DNA from: Puffinus mauretanicus | Lineage: Eukaryota; Chordata; Aves; Procellariiformes; Procellariidae | Reading direction: 5' to 3' | Length of the DNA: 64,000 nt | Assembly (NCBI GenBank): GCA_023333565.1 | Contig: JAJKFH010004053.1 | Location: forward strand, 434,001-498,000 | Shown: positions 1 to 12,200 of the stretch, piece by piece | Layout of the letters: the number at the start of each line of letters is the position of its first letter | Numbering within the stretch: position 1 is the first letter of the stretch | Program-made: the position numbers and the translations under genes | The notes under the pieces: model-generated | Seen by the model: the letters and a program-made list of their open reading frames with translations, nothing else | What the model was told of the DNA's origin: nothing | Database searches by the model: none

Positions 1-1739
1 AAGACCTGACATCCCTACCCCTACATTCAGCACTCAGCAGTTACTCAAAAAAGAGGTGCTAGTGCATAAACCAACATGTGCTCCGAGTCTGATTTCAGTG
101 AAGGAGGACTTCACTAGAAAGAAGAAAAGGAAGTCCAGATAGGATGCAGTTACATATGAGGAGTCAACAAGCTGTATTTTGGGTTTCACCAGTTTTCATG
201 GGAAGAATTTGAAGGGCAGGACAAAATTTTTGACCACCAAGTAAGGTCCCCTTACTCAGCAGTTATAGCATATTTCGGCAATGTAAAAGAGTAGAAGAGA
301 AGCCTATACAAGTCACATAGACTAAAAAGTGGTCTTGAAGAAACTTCAGCAAGCATACTTACTGCCGTGTATGCTTTATGGTGCTGAGCAACCACATACT
401 CCATGGGAAACATTTGCTTAGTATCTTTTGCAGAGGATAGACAAAAGGCCTGGAAGGAGCTGTGTCAAGGGCATACTTCCTAACACCTGGGGCCATAGAA
501 CAGACCTTCAGCATGAGAAAAAAGCCACTACAGAAAACACTATTTATCTGGAAACTAACATGTTTAAAGACAGGAATGACTGTCACCCTGTGCAGTGTGA
601 AGCTTCTTACCAGTCAGACCAATGCTAAATACTATTTGAATTTGAAAAGAGTGAGGCAACCAGAGAAAACCATTTGATGCTTATGCACATCCTCCCATGA
701 GAATAACCAAAACTAACTATTCAAAGTTCAGACCTGTCCCCCAATGTCAAGTTGTGCTACTGAATTGGACAGGACCATAACTGAGCTGCAGAAGAAGTGT
801 GATGAGCTGTATGCAAACCTGGTGGAAGAAGGGTGTTCTGCAAGGGCACATATTAAGTTCCTCTCCCCAAGTCCAGCACTTTTCCACTTCTCTGCTCTTC
901 AAAATAGAGGGCAAATGCTCCCAGTACTGTGATTACCTAAGCACTACGATTTTCATATGACTGTATTGTTACTATGCATAACTGTAATAAGAAAACTTTG
1001 ACAGCACTCCTGCATGAAACACTTGAATCAGCTTATAAATGTTAGAGTGTTGCACAAAAATTGCACGGCCTCTGTCAAACACATTGAAATCTACATTAAG
1101 CCTTAATTATCTCCCTAACAGCTATCTAATAATTACTAAGCACCCCAATTACACAAAACTTAAAGTCCATTACATATATTTATTAAGTTTAAATCTCTTC
1201 CATCACCAATAGAGTTCCCTTCAAACTTGTCCCAAGTACGTGTCCAGCTTGGCATCACTTTGCTGTTGAGCTCACAGGAAGGTTTGTGAGGAATCAAGTC
1301 CTCTTGTGAAGTACTTCAGTGAAAGACAGTGCTACTGCATTTCTTAAATTTCTCTATGGATTATGCAGTAGACTGTACTGCTCTGTGTGATCCTGACTTC
1401 TCAAGGTTAAAGAGAGAGGGCTTGGGCATGGCAGTATTTGGAAGGAAGTGTGGCAGTCAGTATCTGTTCCACAGTGTAAGGAGGCAGAAACAGCTGTGTG
1501 GCATCGCCAGGCATCCTGCAACTCGCTGCAATTGCAGACTGCAGTATCAAACAGGAGGGCAACTGGCATCCCTTCTAGTGAACACCTGCAGTATAACAGA
1601 AGAGTTGTGCTAATGGAAACCTCTAAAAACTCGCTGTGACATCTATCCAGGCATAAGTCTAAAAGCCTATAACAGCCAAAAGTCATTTCAGTTTTCTATA
1701 ATCTTGTTACTTGCAAAACCAGGAGAAAAGCCAGGCAGG
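1..1739. other. non-coding stretch, no gene seen
   Basis: AT-rich unique-looking DNA. Open frames here are short (all under about 110 codons), overlap on both strands and resemble no protein I know. One minus-strand segment (363-449) looks like an 87-nt exon and is described under findings. No RNA gene was recognised. Confidence 0.6.
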
Positions 1740-2058
1740 GAGGAAGTTAGATCAGGCTTTTTGTTTGGGGACAGACTTTTTTGTAGGGCCTGTTGCAATG
1801 TTTTTAAACTAAAAGAAGGTAGATTCAGACTAGATATAAGGAAGAAATTTTTTATGTTGAGGGTGGTTAAACACTGGAACAGGTTGCCCAGAGAGATGGT
1901 AGATGATCCATCCCTGGAAACATTCAAGATCAGGTTGGACAGGGCTTTGAGCAACCTGATCTAGTTGAAGATGTCGCTGCTCATGGCAGGGGAGTTGGAC
2001 TAGATGACCTTTAAATGTCCCTTCCAACCCAAACCATTCTATGATTCTATGATTCTAA
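1740..2058 (+). mobile_element. CR1 LINE 3' fragment (ORF2 C-terminus plus 3' UTR)
   Basis: This is a 5'-truncated CR1 retrotransposon copy. The plus-strand frame ending at the TAG at 1962-1964 reads through the conserved CR1 ORF2 C-terminus: [12 protein letters not shown], then [20 protein letters not shown], then a run ending RALSNLI. The 3' UTR follows, with the motif TTGGACTAGATGACCTTTAA and a run of three ATTCTATG-type octamers that ends the element at about 2058. The part before about 1800 aligns poorly with what I remember of CR1, so the left boundary is uncertain by some 50 nt. The tail wording differs from that of the copies at 49-54 kb, so it belongs to a different CR1 subfamily. 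It has no coding capacity. Confidence 0.9.
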
Positions 2059-5000
2059 TTAATTCCAGGTACAGTTAAGTAATTCTCACTTTTTCTTAAA
2101 GACCTTCTGTTCCTATTCCATAGTGCTTACCAAAGAGCTTCCCATCCTTCCCAAGGTTTTGAGAAAAAGAGGGTCGGTTAAAAAGAAATTCCTAACTGAC
2201 CTCCAAATCTGGGCAATGGATCCAAATTTGCCTCCCAAAGTTGAATGCTGAGCTCTGCTCCAAATACTATCTCTGCAATTCTCAACTATCAGAAGTGAAT
2301 CTATTAAAATCTATTAAAAATGGTTCTGGTACAGAAATAGTAGCCATTTTAGAGCATTCTTCTGGGCAAGGCCTCATACACTTGTAACAACTGATCTGTA
2401 ATAGCACAACCATAATGATTTCACCAGAGTAAGCAGAATAAATTCTTAAACCCAATGATCAGCACAAATTCATCAGTTTTTTTGACCAATCTAGCTATGA
2501 AGCCACAAAAGCCTCCCAGGATCTAAAATATTCAGCATTGCCTCATCTAGCTGAGACAGAAGCTTTTAGGAAGAAAACTGGCACATCCAAGGCTTCACTG
2601 AGTTGTAAATCTTCCGAGGTTAAAATTAAGGATGAGGGCTAAAGTTAATTGATGCTATGGCAGTGACAAAAGCTGTTGTACTAGATTAGGTGATACTGTC
2701 TCATGGGTTCAGAGAAAGGCTTATCGTCAGCCTTCTGAGCCCTATAGGATATTAGGAATTTATGAGTCCTCTGCTCTTACCATAGCACGATGAGGTGCAG
2801 ATGTGCTCCCTGCCTCTATATGAGGAGTGGGAATGACTGCCAAACACGTTCAGGAACAAGGAAAAGACAATTCTGAGGATAGAAAGTGGTACTGTTATTC
2901 CAGGTCAGACTGAAAGGACTTCTAACTCGAATTACGAGAGGCCAGAAATAACATAAAGAGTCTCATTTCTATTTGTGTTCACCTCAGGAAAGGGCTGACT
3001 GCTTCAGCACCTGGATTTCAGCACTTTTTGCGCTCTGGTGGCAGAGCAGAGTTCACAGCAGTAAGAGATATATTGCCCAGGATACTGCATAAAGTGATTT
3101 GGTATCTAAGACCCAGATGCCTTCCTAAGGCATCAGCAGATACGTGTGACTGAGAGAGATTAGGTAGGCTTCACAACAAATTTCCCCCTACTACCACTGC
3201 CCATCTTGTGCTGATGCAAAGAAAATATTCCTGGCCTTGACCTGATTACCCAGCTGATTACCCTCAGTACTCTTTTGTACTGAGTGGATCAAGAAAGGTG
3301 ATGAAAAGGCCTGCTGCCTGATTCAGTAGGAAACACATAAAAAGTGTCTGTGCTTGCGCTGGAGAAGGCAGTCCAGTGTTTGATACTGTGCTTTGCCACA
3401 GACCTGCTTCAGGCACGAGGGCCAGCGGGACGGGCATGCTGCTGCCCCTTCCCCCTCTGGGGACCACCCATGCAGGACTACCTGAGTCCCATGGTGTTAT
3501 TTTGCAGGGAAGCTTTGTTCTCTGCCAGATGAAGAGCCACAGGTCACCTGTGAAAGTCCCACAGCCCCCTGCTCTGGGGCGATCGTACGAGTGATCTTGT
3601 GTTTAACGCTCACGCCTCCCGCACACCCTTCTGGGGAGGACAGCCTTGAGCGCGGGCCCGCCGCCCCACCTCCCAGCAGCTCTGCAGAGCCGCGTCTTTG
3701 CTGCAAAAACAAGGGAGTGCAGAATCTCTTACATAAAGGGCTGGAGATGAGCGGTGGAGGAGGGAGAGAGGTGTCTTCCCATAATATCCTGTCTCGGGGA
3801 GTCTGCCAGCAGACAAAGCAAGCGCTCTGGAAGTGGTTCAGCTTCCTGCGTTGTTGAATAGGTCTGAACCTACTGTGTTCCTACTGTCTCTCTTTAGACT
3901 CGAGAATTATTGGGTATAAAGCAATGAAATTTTGCCCAAATATGCTCTGCTGCACAGATCTGCAGAAAGAAGTGCACCTTTGCCTGCTGCCATAAGAAAA
4001 AAACAGATCAAATAATCTAGTTAAATGAGTTAACAGATGCCGGTGCACCTTCAGAAGATGCACGGCACAGTGAAAGCCACTACTTTTGAAGGGTTTTACC
4101 CTTTGCTCCGCTTCCACAACAAGGCCCAGATCCTCTAAGGCAGGCAAGTGCCCAGCTGCCATTGGAGCCGATGCAGGGCCTCCACTCACAAGCACCCTTT
4201 TTGGGGTGCAGCCTGTGTCTCAGTACCAAACAGAAGAGTCAGCTGATCACCGATTATTTTTAAGTTATTCTGAATTCACAAAGAATCCGTTTTTAGCACT
4301 GCCTTTGATTAGGCAATTCCCCTTCAAGAAGTGGATGGGGTTGGTTGATGAAGAAGAAAGTACCCTACAGATCCTCCAGTCATGGAGTAGCTACCGAGAG
4401 TAAAATAGACGTGTCCTGAAAGAACCATGCTGTACAACTCTTTACAGGAAAAAAGCAAACAACCCAAATAAACCTGGACTGCTAAATTATTTTCATTGTT
4501 TCAGGTCAGTTGTCTCGGATATCCACAGCTAGTTTATTGGACCTCTTAGAAGTCCTTGACAGGATGTCAGAATTATACAGTGGCTTTTATTACCTTCCGG
4601 TTTAGTAACCAGCGTGACAAGAGCCAGACACTTCCCAAAACTGAAGGGGCACTCACAGTGCACATGCTTTTCCCTTACAGCCTTAATCAGTTGGCAGGGC
4701 AATCACTGTCAAAACATGCTGAATCTTCTTTAAATAACTGTAGTAAATTAAGGATGAAAAACAAAGTAGTTCACCACTGGGAATTTTTTTTCCAATTGCA
4801 CGTTTACCTTATATTTATTGTTCTTTCACTGAAAGTGGTAGGATCGCAAGTCTTTCTGAGCTTCCAAGTATCTCACCGATTCTTCGCTTATGCTCTTCAG
4901 GCCTGGGTCCTATTACATGGCACAAACATTGAATGACACAAATATTGCTTGTCATGAAGAATTACTTCCAGAAGAAAAGCTACTATGAGAATCCATCTAT

Positions 5001-7192
5001 CAATAAGAGTTATGTGAGAGACAGTGACACCGTTCCTTTGAGGCTTTTTTCTGTATTATTGGCTTTCCCAACTGGCTTTTAACAGCATGATGAACTACTT
5101 ACTGATTATGAGCAATCTCATCAGCACTAACAACGTCCTCGAGACTCAGCGCTATGTCTCCTTTGAATCACTTCTATCAATAGCCAAGGATCACATGGTA
5201 ATTATCAAAGGCATCAGAGGTAATTCAAACTATTTTGTAGCTTACTACAAGTACTTTTGATATACTGATATCCCCTCCTGGGTGCCGATGACCCAGATGT
5301 GCTCCAAACAGCTTCAAATTTAACACTTCTGACCTACACAAGGCTTGTTGGTAATGCAAAATAGGATATCTCTTGCTTTTGTATAGCTTATATATTCCTA
5401 GAGAGAACTTATCCCATCACCAACAACAGCTGAAGTTACAGCAGTAAATAGCTTTTCTTTAAAATTCTATATAAGGAGCCTGTTTGCAAGCCACATTATT
5501 TGAATGTTGGTTTGATATTCCAACAGGGTTACTTCAGTTTCTATGAGGATGACCGTGCACTTAAGAAAAGGATTGTAATGTTCTCTGTAACTGTCTGGCC
5601 ATAGACAGATGACTTTCACAGTAGCCCACCAACATGTTATAGTCATGACTACTCTTAGGACTCAGGTTCATCCTCTACAATAGACTTAGACTTAGATCAT
5701 TAATTGTTAATTAATGAAAAATTAAATAGGCATCTTTCTAGTGAAAGCTGCATGGAAACCAACGCAGTACCAATAAGATATTGGATAAACTATTAAACAG
5801 GCTGAATTTTAAGCATTAGCTACAAGGAGAAATTTCCAAACATCATTACCATTTCTACTAAATACCAATTCTCCCAAAAGACTTAAAATACATACTGTAT
5901 GCTTTATTTGAAAAACAGCATCTTTCAAATTAAATGTTTTTTGTTATTTCACAGGCCAGAAATTACTTTAACTCCACAGATTGCTCACCATCAGAAGGTA
6001 AGCTGTAATGGGACCACCTTTCTCTCTTTTTCAGTGACGTTTTTGCATTCACCAAAAAATGCTTGTCTAGGCTGTACGATCATCTCTCAGCAGCAAAACA
6101 TTCCTCTGCTTTAACAAACTCCAGGTGCTAGTGTTCAAGAAGAGAAGGTGGAGCTTAGGCCCTTTTCAACCTCCATCCCCGAGTCCCTCACATCATCCCT
6201 CGCTCATCATCTTCTCCTCCCATCACTGCCACAGTCCTGGCAGCTCACCCCACCCCAGCTGCTCTGCAGGCCGCCCCTGAAGCTTTGGCATGTTGCACTG
6301 CCTCCAGCACAGGACCCACATGGGTCCAGGGTCTGACCAAACATGATGGTGGGGCCCAGCCAACTCCATCATGTGACAATTATACCCGTCCCTTCTCACA
6401 GAGATTAAAAAAAAGATGAAATCTCTTCCAAAGTAGGCCTTGAACACGTGCTGCTTGCTATCTGCATCTTCATTGACAATGCAACACATTTGTCGCGCAG
6501 TTCAAGGTGGAGAAGCTGAACCATATGCTCTGTGACCATTAGTAAACCCATAGCACTTGTCCAAAGGAAAAACATGCTATGTGTGTAATGACAAAATCTA
6601 ACACATTTCTCCCAAGTAGCCTCATTTACACTCCTGCACTGTGTATGGGGAAAAACACTTGATAAATAAAACACCTTTCTATGAGCTCAGACCCATTTTG
6701 AACTAACATTTCTCACCCAGCACTGGGCGTGAGGGGGACGCAGGGAAAGGCTGTTGCAGAAAGGCACCACAGCAGCAAACCATTTGGAATAATTTAATAA
6801 CCTCCAGCCCAATACATCCCTTTTCTCACACACAGATACATCTATTTCAGTTCCTCAGATCGATGCCTTCACGTTTACAGACTGAAGAACCTCTGCACTG
6901 TCATCAGGCACTGCTTTAAGCAGCACAGACATTTAAAGCAGGGACAAACATTGCAGAACAGCTATGCTGCACCATCTTGTTACTATTATTTGTTTTCTCA
7001 ATATGCTTCCCAAGGGATAGAAGTGCACTCCACAGTGTACAAACAACATCACACCATTATCTTCAAAGCATGAGAAAGATACCAAAGTGAAACACAATTC
7101 AAAGGATGACCTTTATGTCCTATTATCTGCAGTGCAGTAATTAATTTTATCTGCTATGCACAAATGAAATGAATAGCGGTTTTGCAAAATAC
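2059..7192. other. non-coding stretch, no gene seen
   Basis: Mostly AT-rich, with a GC-richer patch at about 3400-3680 that has several CpGs but no long open frame. An exon-like segment at 5955-5997 (strong acceptor, GTAAGC donor) is noted under findings. No protein domain, RNA gene or clear mobile element was recognised. Confidence 0.55.
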
Positions 7193-7238
7193 ATGAATGA
7201 ATGAATGAATGAATAAATAAATAAATAAATAAATAAAT
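7193..7238 (+). repeat. compound microsatellite (GAAT)n-(AAAT)n
   Basis: About five GAAT units pass directly into about seven AAAT units, a one-base change of the repeat unit (G to A). The minus strand is open in all three frames across it, which gives artificial low-complexity translations such as IYLFIYLFIHSFIHS. These are not genes. Confidence 0.97.
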
Positions 7239-9018
7239 GGAAACCACCAGAAGCCTCTTCCAATACATTCCTCTTTGTTCCACTTTGTGAAGCTGCACAC
7301 AGGGGGCAAAAATGAAAGACAATGGCTAGCAACCCTACGTCTGTGCTTTGAAGTGCTCATTTGTTCACTCACTTGTTACAAAGAATATTTTGGCTTCAGA
7401 TGCCAAGAAAATCTTCCAGCAAATAGGACCTGATTCCACCTGTCATCTAACATCAGACAGAAAAAAAAACCCTGCTGGTGTCATTCGTGCTTTTAGACAC
7501 AAGCAAAAACTTGCTGGCCCAGGGCAGACCATGTTGTATTGCCTGGGTAAAGGTGGGCTTGGTCTACCTGTGGGTGACTTGTCTGGGTTGTAATGGAACA
7601 AACTGGGAAGTCAGGGGAAGAAACTTCTGCAAAACTATTGTAAGGTTTCAAGCAAGGACAGCTGAGGCAGATCAAACAACTGCTTAAACTGTTGAGTTTC
7701 TGACAAGGCAAACCACTCTGCTATGTGCCACACAGCCTATTCGTTCTTAAAATAGATCATCACAGGCAGATGTCTCAGAGAAAACCCAAAGTGGCATTCT
7801 TGCATGTATTTTAAAGAGTGTTTTCATATCCATCATTACTGAGTTTTAGCAACAGACATGCTCCTGACCTTAAATCAATCGTATCAGGCCTTTTATTTCT
7901 GAACATAAGTGGTAGAGAGGAGTTAAGCAGAGCCAAGGGATACACTTGGCTTTGGCTTTGAAAATATCCTTTGCTCTGCCCCCTGATTAGTACTAGCCAT
8001 CAACATTTGAAAATAGTTTTAAGGTAATTTTCCATGAAATAATTACAGAAACTCAGAGATTTTTTTGTTTCATCAGAAATATAGATACATTTTCACATGT
8101 TAGAAATAGGCAAACTCACTGTTACCTCCCCTTTCACCTTTCCAGTAAAATGAGTATCATATGGAGATTGAGCTTTCCCAAAGAAAGGGGCGGTTCGCTT
8201 AAAAAATAACTTTTAAAATTAACTCATTTTAACTTTTGTAATGACATAACAACTCTGACTGAGGTAATTTTTCAGCTTCCTTCTGCTGCTCCATGCTTTG
8301 ATAGGAGTGAGACACTGTGAAGTGTTCTGGGCACGCTCAAGTCCTCTCTACATTTCTGAACTGCAAGAGAATTATTTTTAATCCGAGGGCTCAGCCATGC
8401 AGTGTATGTGGTGCTAACTCCACATTCTGAATTCATTGCAAAACTTAGGGGATCCAGTTTTTGGGATTGTCTGCACATTAGGTCAATGGCCCCTGCTGAT
8501 ATCTAATTTGCACTGAGCACTCAATCATGTAAAGCTGTATGTTAATTAGGCCAATAACTGAAACATATTGTAGGGAGATTTAAGCTTTGCAAAGCTGACA
8601 AAGATTACTCAAGTATCAAACAAAAGAAGAACGAAAGAGCACATTTCAAGGGGATGATTAATTGTATGAACAATTTATTTTTAAATGATCATGAATGTTT
8701 TTTTCATGCTTAATTGAAAAAATAAGATGAACGCAAGAACGGAGAAAACTCTTTACTCCTCCACCGCCACAAACAGTGACAATTCCTAAAGCCAGAAATG
8801 CCATAGCAAATCTCTAATAGAGTAGCACAATCACTTATTACTTTATAAAAACTCTTTCGATACTTTGGAGCTTTTTCCTTTAAATTTCAGAATCAGCGAA
8901 GTTCATTACAATTCAAGGTTTTCTTAAAAAAAAAAATTAATAAATGTGTAGTCTTCATGTTCATGATGAAAAGCTTCAAAACGCCACATGAAGAAGAGAG
9001 GTAGAAAGAAGTTGCAAA

Positions 9019-9030
9019 CCCCCCCCCCCC
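9019..9030 (+). repeat. poly(C) run, 12 nt
   Basis: Twelve consecutive C residues between an A-rich left flank and AAAACC. A simple mononucleotide repeat with G-tract potential on the minus strand. Confidence 0.95.
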
Positions 9031-9154
9031 AAAACCCTGTAAACATAATATTTTCACTACAAAATATGATTTCATATGTTTGAGATTTATTTTCTATTTT
9101 TAAACAAAGTATATAAAAATAGGTTTTGGGTATCTTTTCATTGTTTATAAATCT

Positions 9155-9240
9155 TGAAGCATTTAAGCACTGTATAGTTATGACTCCCCTTACTTTGCAG
9201 GTGGAGAAGCAGAGGCATAAAATGATTCGAGACCCAGGGT
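9155..9240 (+). mobile_element. possible MIR SINE fragment (degraded)
   Basis: The order of short motifs resembles the core of MIR, the old tRNA-derived amniote SINE: a 'ATTTAAGCACTGTA' block, then a CCCC...TT-rich block, then 'GGAGAAGCAGAGGCATAAAATG', which resembles the MIR 'GAGGAAACTGAGGCACAGAG' stretch. Identity is low and no ends are visible. The call rests on memory of the consensus. A RepeatMasker hit would settle it. Confidence 0.35.
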
Positions 9241-12200
9241 TCAGAAATGTTCACCAACTTTGATTTCTTCCACATTGTGTAATTCAAAATTAGCTACCCT
9301 GGACTATTTTGAATATTATTGTTCTCACTGATGTTTCTGGAGATTTGACAATACAGAAAAAATAAAGGTGCCATCAGGACTTTTTATTTTAGAAGAGGCC
9401 CATAACTTTGAAATTGACTCCGTACGTTGCCCCAGAAATCCCTGAATTGTTGAAGTATGCTGCAGAGATGTTTCAAAGCTCATCTCTTTTGAAGGAACTT
9501 GCTGATTTTATGTGTTATGCCTTCCAAATGACATTATGTGCAAGTGTATCTGTAGCCTGATTCACCTATTATTCGTGATGTCAGAATCTATTAAGAATTC
9601 TCACATTCTTGGGAGAATAAGCATTACTTTATCCTGCAAGTGATCTCAGGGATTACAGGAAGAATTTTAAAGGATAAAAGACATTACTCAACTCGAGTAA
9701 AGGAAGAAAAACCTGGTCAAACTTAAATATGAGGCTTTCAAGGTGTTTACAAGTCTTAGAAGGATTACCAGGTTAAATAATGCTGTATTTGGAAAACTTC
9801 TGTTACACTCCACGCAGGGAAATATGGATTATACCCCAACAGTGGGATTGTGCTAACATCAAGAATGTCACTATTAATAGGCCTCAGCTGTATTTTAACC
9901 CCATTTTGTTTTGTTAGTTCAAGTTTATATTTTGCAGTTTTAAATGAACACATTATGTAATGCTGTCACTTCTTTTTTTCTACCAGCATGCAGACACAAA
10001 GGTGAGTGCCTAATTAAACAGTAATGCTACAAGACGTAAATTAGCACCAAGCCTCTTCAGAAGAAAATTGCATAAAGAAATAATTAATCTGTTAATAAAA
10101 TAGTAGAAGTCAAATGAATCAGCTTACAAAGAGAGATGCATTTCAGCACGATGTCGTCCCAAAGATACACTATTTCAAAGGCTTACATTTGTGATAACAA
10201 CTTTTATATTATCTGTTTTTAATTGCTATGAAGCAAATGAGGATTTATCATTTTAAAAGAGATTATTTATCTCCTTTTGCTATCAACAATGTGCTGTATA
10301 TCTGATGGGTTCCCTTAGTTCGGAATCTGGTTTTATTTGTACTGGATCAAGGAAATACTTAATGTATTTTGCTTTTAAACATCAGTTTCTGTCATTGCCA
10401 GTACATGTTTATTGCAGCTAGTCAACCCTGAGGGAGATTTACCTATTGATTATTGGATTTTACCCAGCATAATTTACCACTAATTCTTATTTTGATAATA
10501 GGGTCAAACTGGAGGCAAAATATTTCTTGGATGGAAAAAAGACAATGAGATGAAACAGGATCTTTTCAAGAAATACAATATAACACGTACTTTTCCTGAA
10601 ATGTACACTTCTACTGCCTCCAAATGTATTGTTCAATTATGGAAAAATTCAATTTATTATTTAAAGTAGCACTTATCAGTTTTAATACATTTGAATATAT
10701 CTTTCTTCATTCACAGAACTCTGGATATGAAAAACTGAACTTTAATGGGGAGTTCAGGCTTAACAGAATCAACACGCAGCAGGTTCTGCAATCTGTCCAC
10801 GTCCCTTTAGACAACATGGTCTTTCCACTGCTGTGTTTGAGGCAGGACTAAACATCATAACTCCAGAATAACTAAGAAACTGGGAGAAGAGCAAATGGCT
10901 AAATCAAGTTAAGGTAAATGTTCTTGTTGAAATTAAAGTGTGAAAGCAGGTATTTAAGTGCTAATACGCTGCAGAATTAAAGCCTCTCTGTGTCTTTCTG
11001 GTTTATAATGATATGTTTCTACAGAAAAGTTTTATTTATCCAAATTTTTTTTCAGGAATGACTTGCTATCATTCACCCTTCAGGTGACTATATTATGTCA
11101 TAAACTTTGTCATGTATAAAATAATTTTTTCTAGCTTTCAAACTGCTTCATAAAACTCTAAACATACTGTGACAGAAACAGAAATTAGTATTATGTCACT
11201 GACAGCATCTCTTCATCTTTGTCTTCCCTGAAAGGATTTTAAAACTGCTATTTTCATACAAAGTAGAAAGCAACTTAAACCACTTGGAAAATATTTTTAC
11301 ATACTTTTGACTGCAGGCTGAAGAGAGAGAGAGTCAGAGGTGAGAGAAAATTTGATTGCATATAAACAATTCTGAACCTTTTGGAGTTGATAAGAAGGAA
11401 ATAAAAATTTGTATTACACAGCTTTCAAATGACGGTGGATATTCGGCTTTGCTGAACACTGCAGCACAAGAGCTGGTAAATACCTGGAAACAAGTACTCA
11501 TCCTAAACTTCATTTATCTCTAGACAAGATGGTGTCTACAAATAGTCTCTACAACCAGTAGTATTATTAGCTGCAGATGAAGATATCCTGTCAAAACTGA
11601 AATCAGTTTATACAGTATGCATTCTAATATTTTAAAATATTCCTAATACTCTTTAAAAATAACCAAGGAAAAAACAGATTATTTTCACTAAGATTATGTG
11701 ATAACAAATAATTAATTTGGAAACATTTTAATATTTCCTTGGTTTGAGGCATCAGTGGCCACAGAGAAAAATACACCCTTTCAAACAAGTCACTGATTTT
11801 AAGAAGAACTGATACATGATGGACTACGCATAAAATTTCTATCCTACTGTATGGCAAACAGCAGTATTTAATTTTCCACCACAGTTAAGTGATCAATGTG
11901 AATAATTATGCATAATATGTAGTAAACCAACATATTTTCTCCAGAAACCTCCTTATCGCTTATTGTATTTTCTTATTTCACCACGCTAGTACTGCAAAAA
12001 TTTCAAGAATTCTGTTCTTGAGCTATGCTAGGGTTGCGTTTGTGATATGCTCAATTTGCATGCTGCCCTACATCTGACAGTCATTTCTAAACGATTGAGA
12101 AATTTCTTCTGCAGAAATTCCAGTAAGCCTTGTGACAATTACTGCTATCTCTGCAGATGCATGGAAACTGCTCTCCTACTCATTTTTGAAAATGTAAAGC

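Noticed and set aside
4556..4936. 126-codon frame with a hydrophobic segment near the end
   Set aside because: No signal peptide at the start, no known family; the hydrophobic part comes from T-rich DNA.
7113..7372. Minus-strand frames with IYLFIYLFIHSFIHS-type repeats resembling a membrane segment
   Set aside because: Pure translation of the (GAAT)n/(AAAT)n microsatellite.
11056..11083. 28-nt segment between a TTTTTTTTCAG acceptor and a GTGACT donor
   Set aside because: The donor is weak and no open-frame argument supports it. Such pairs are common by chance.
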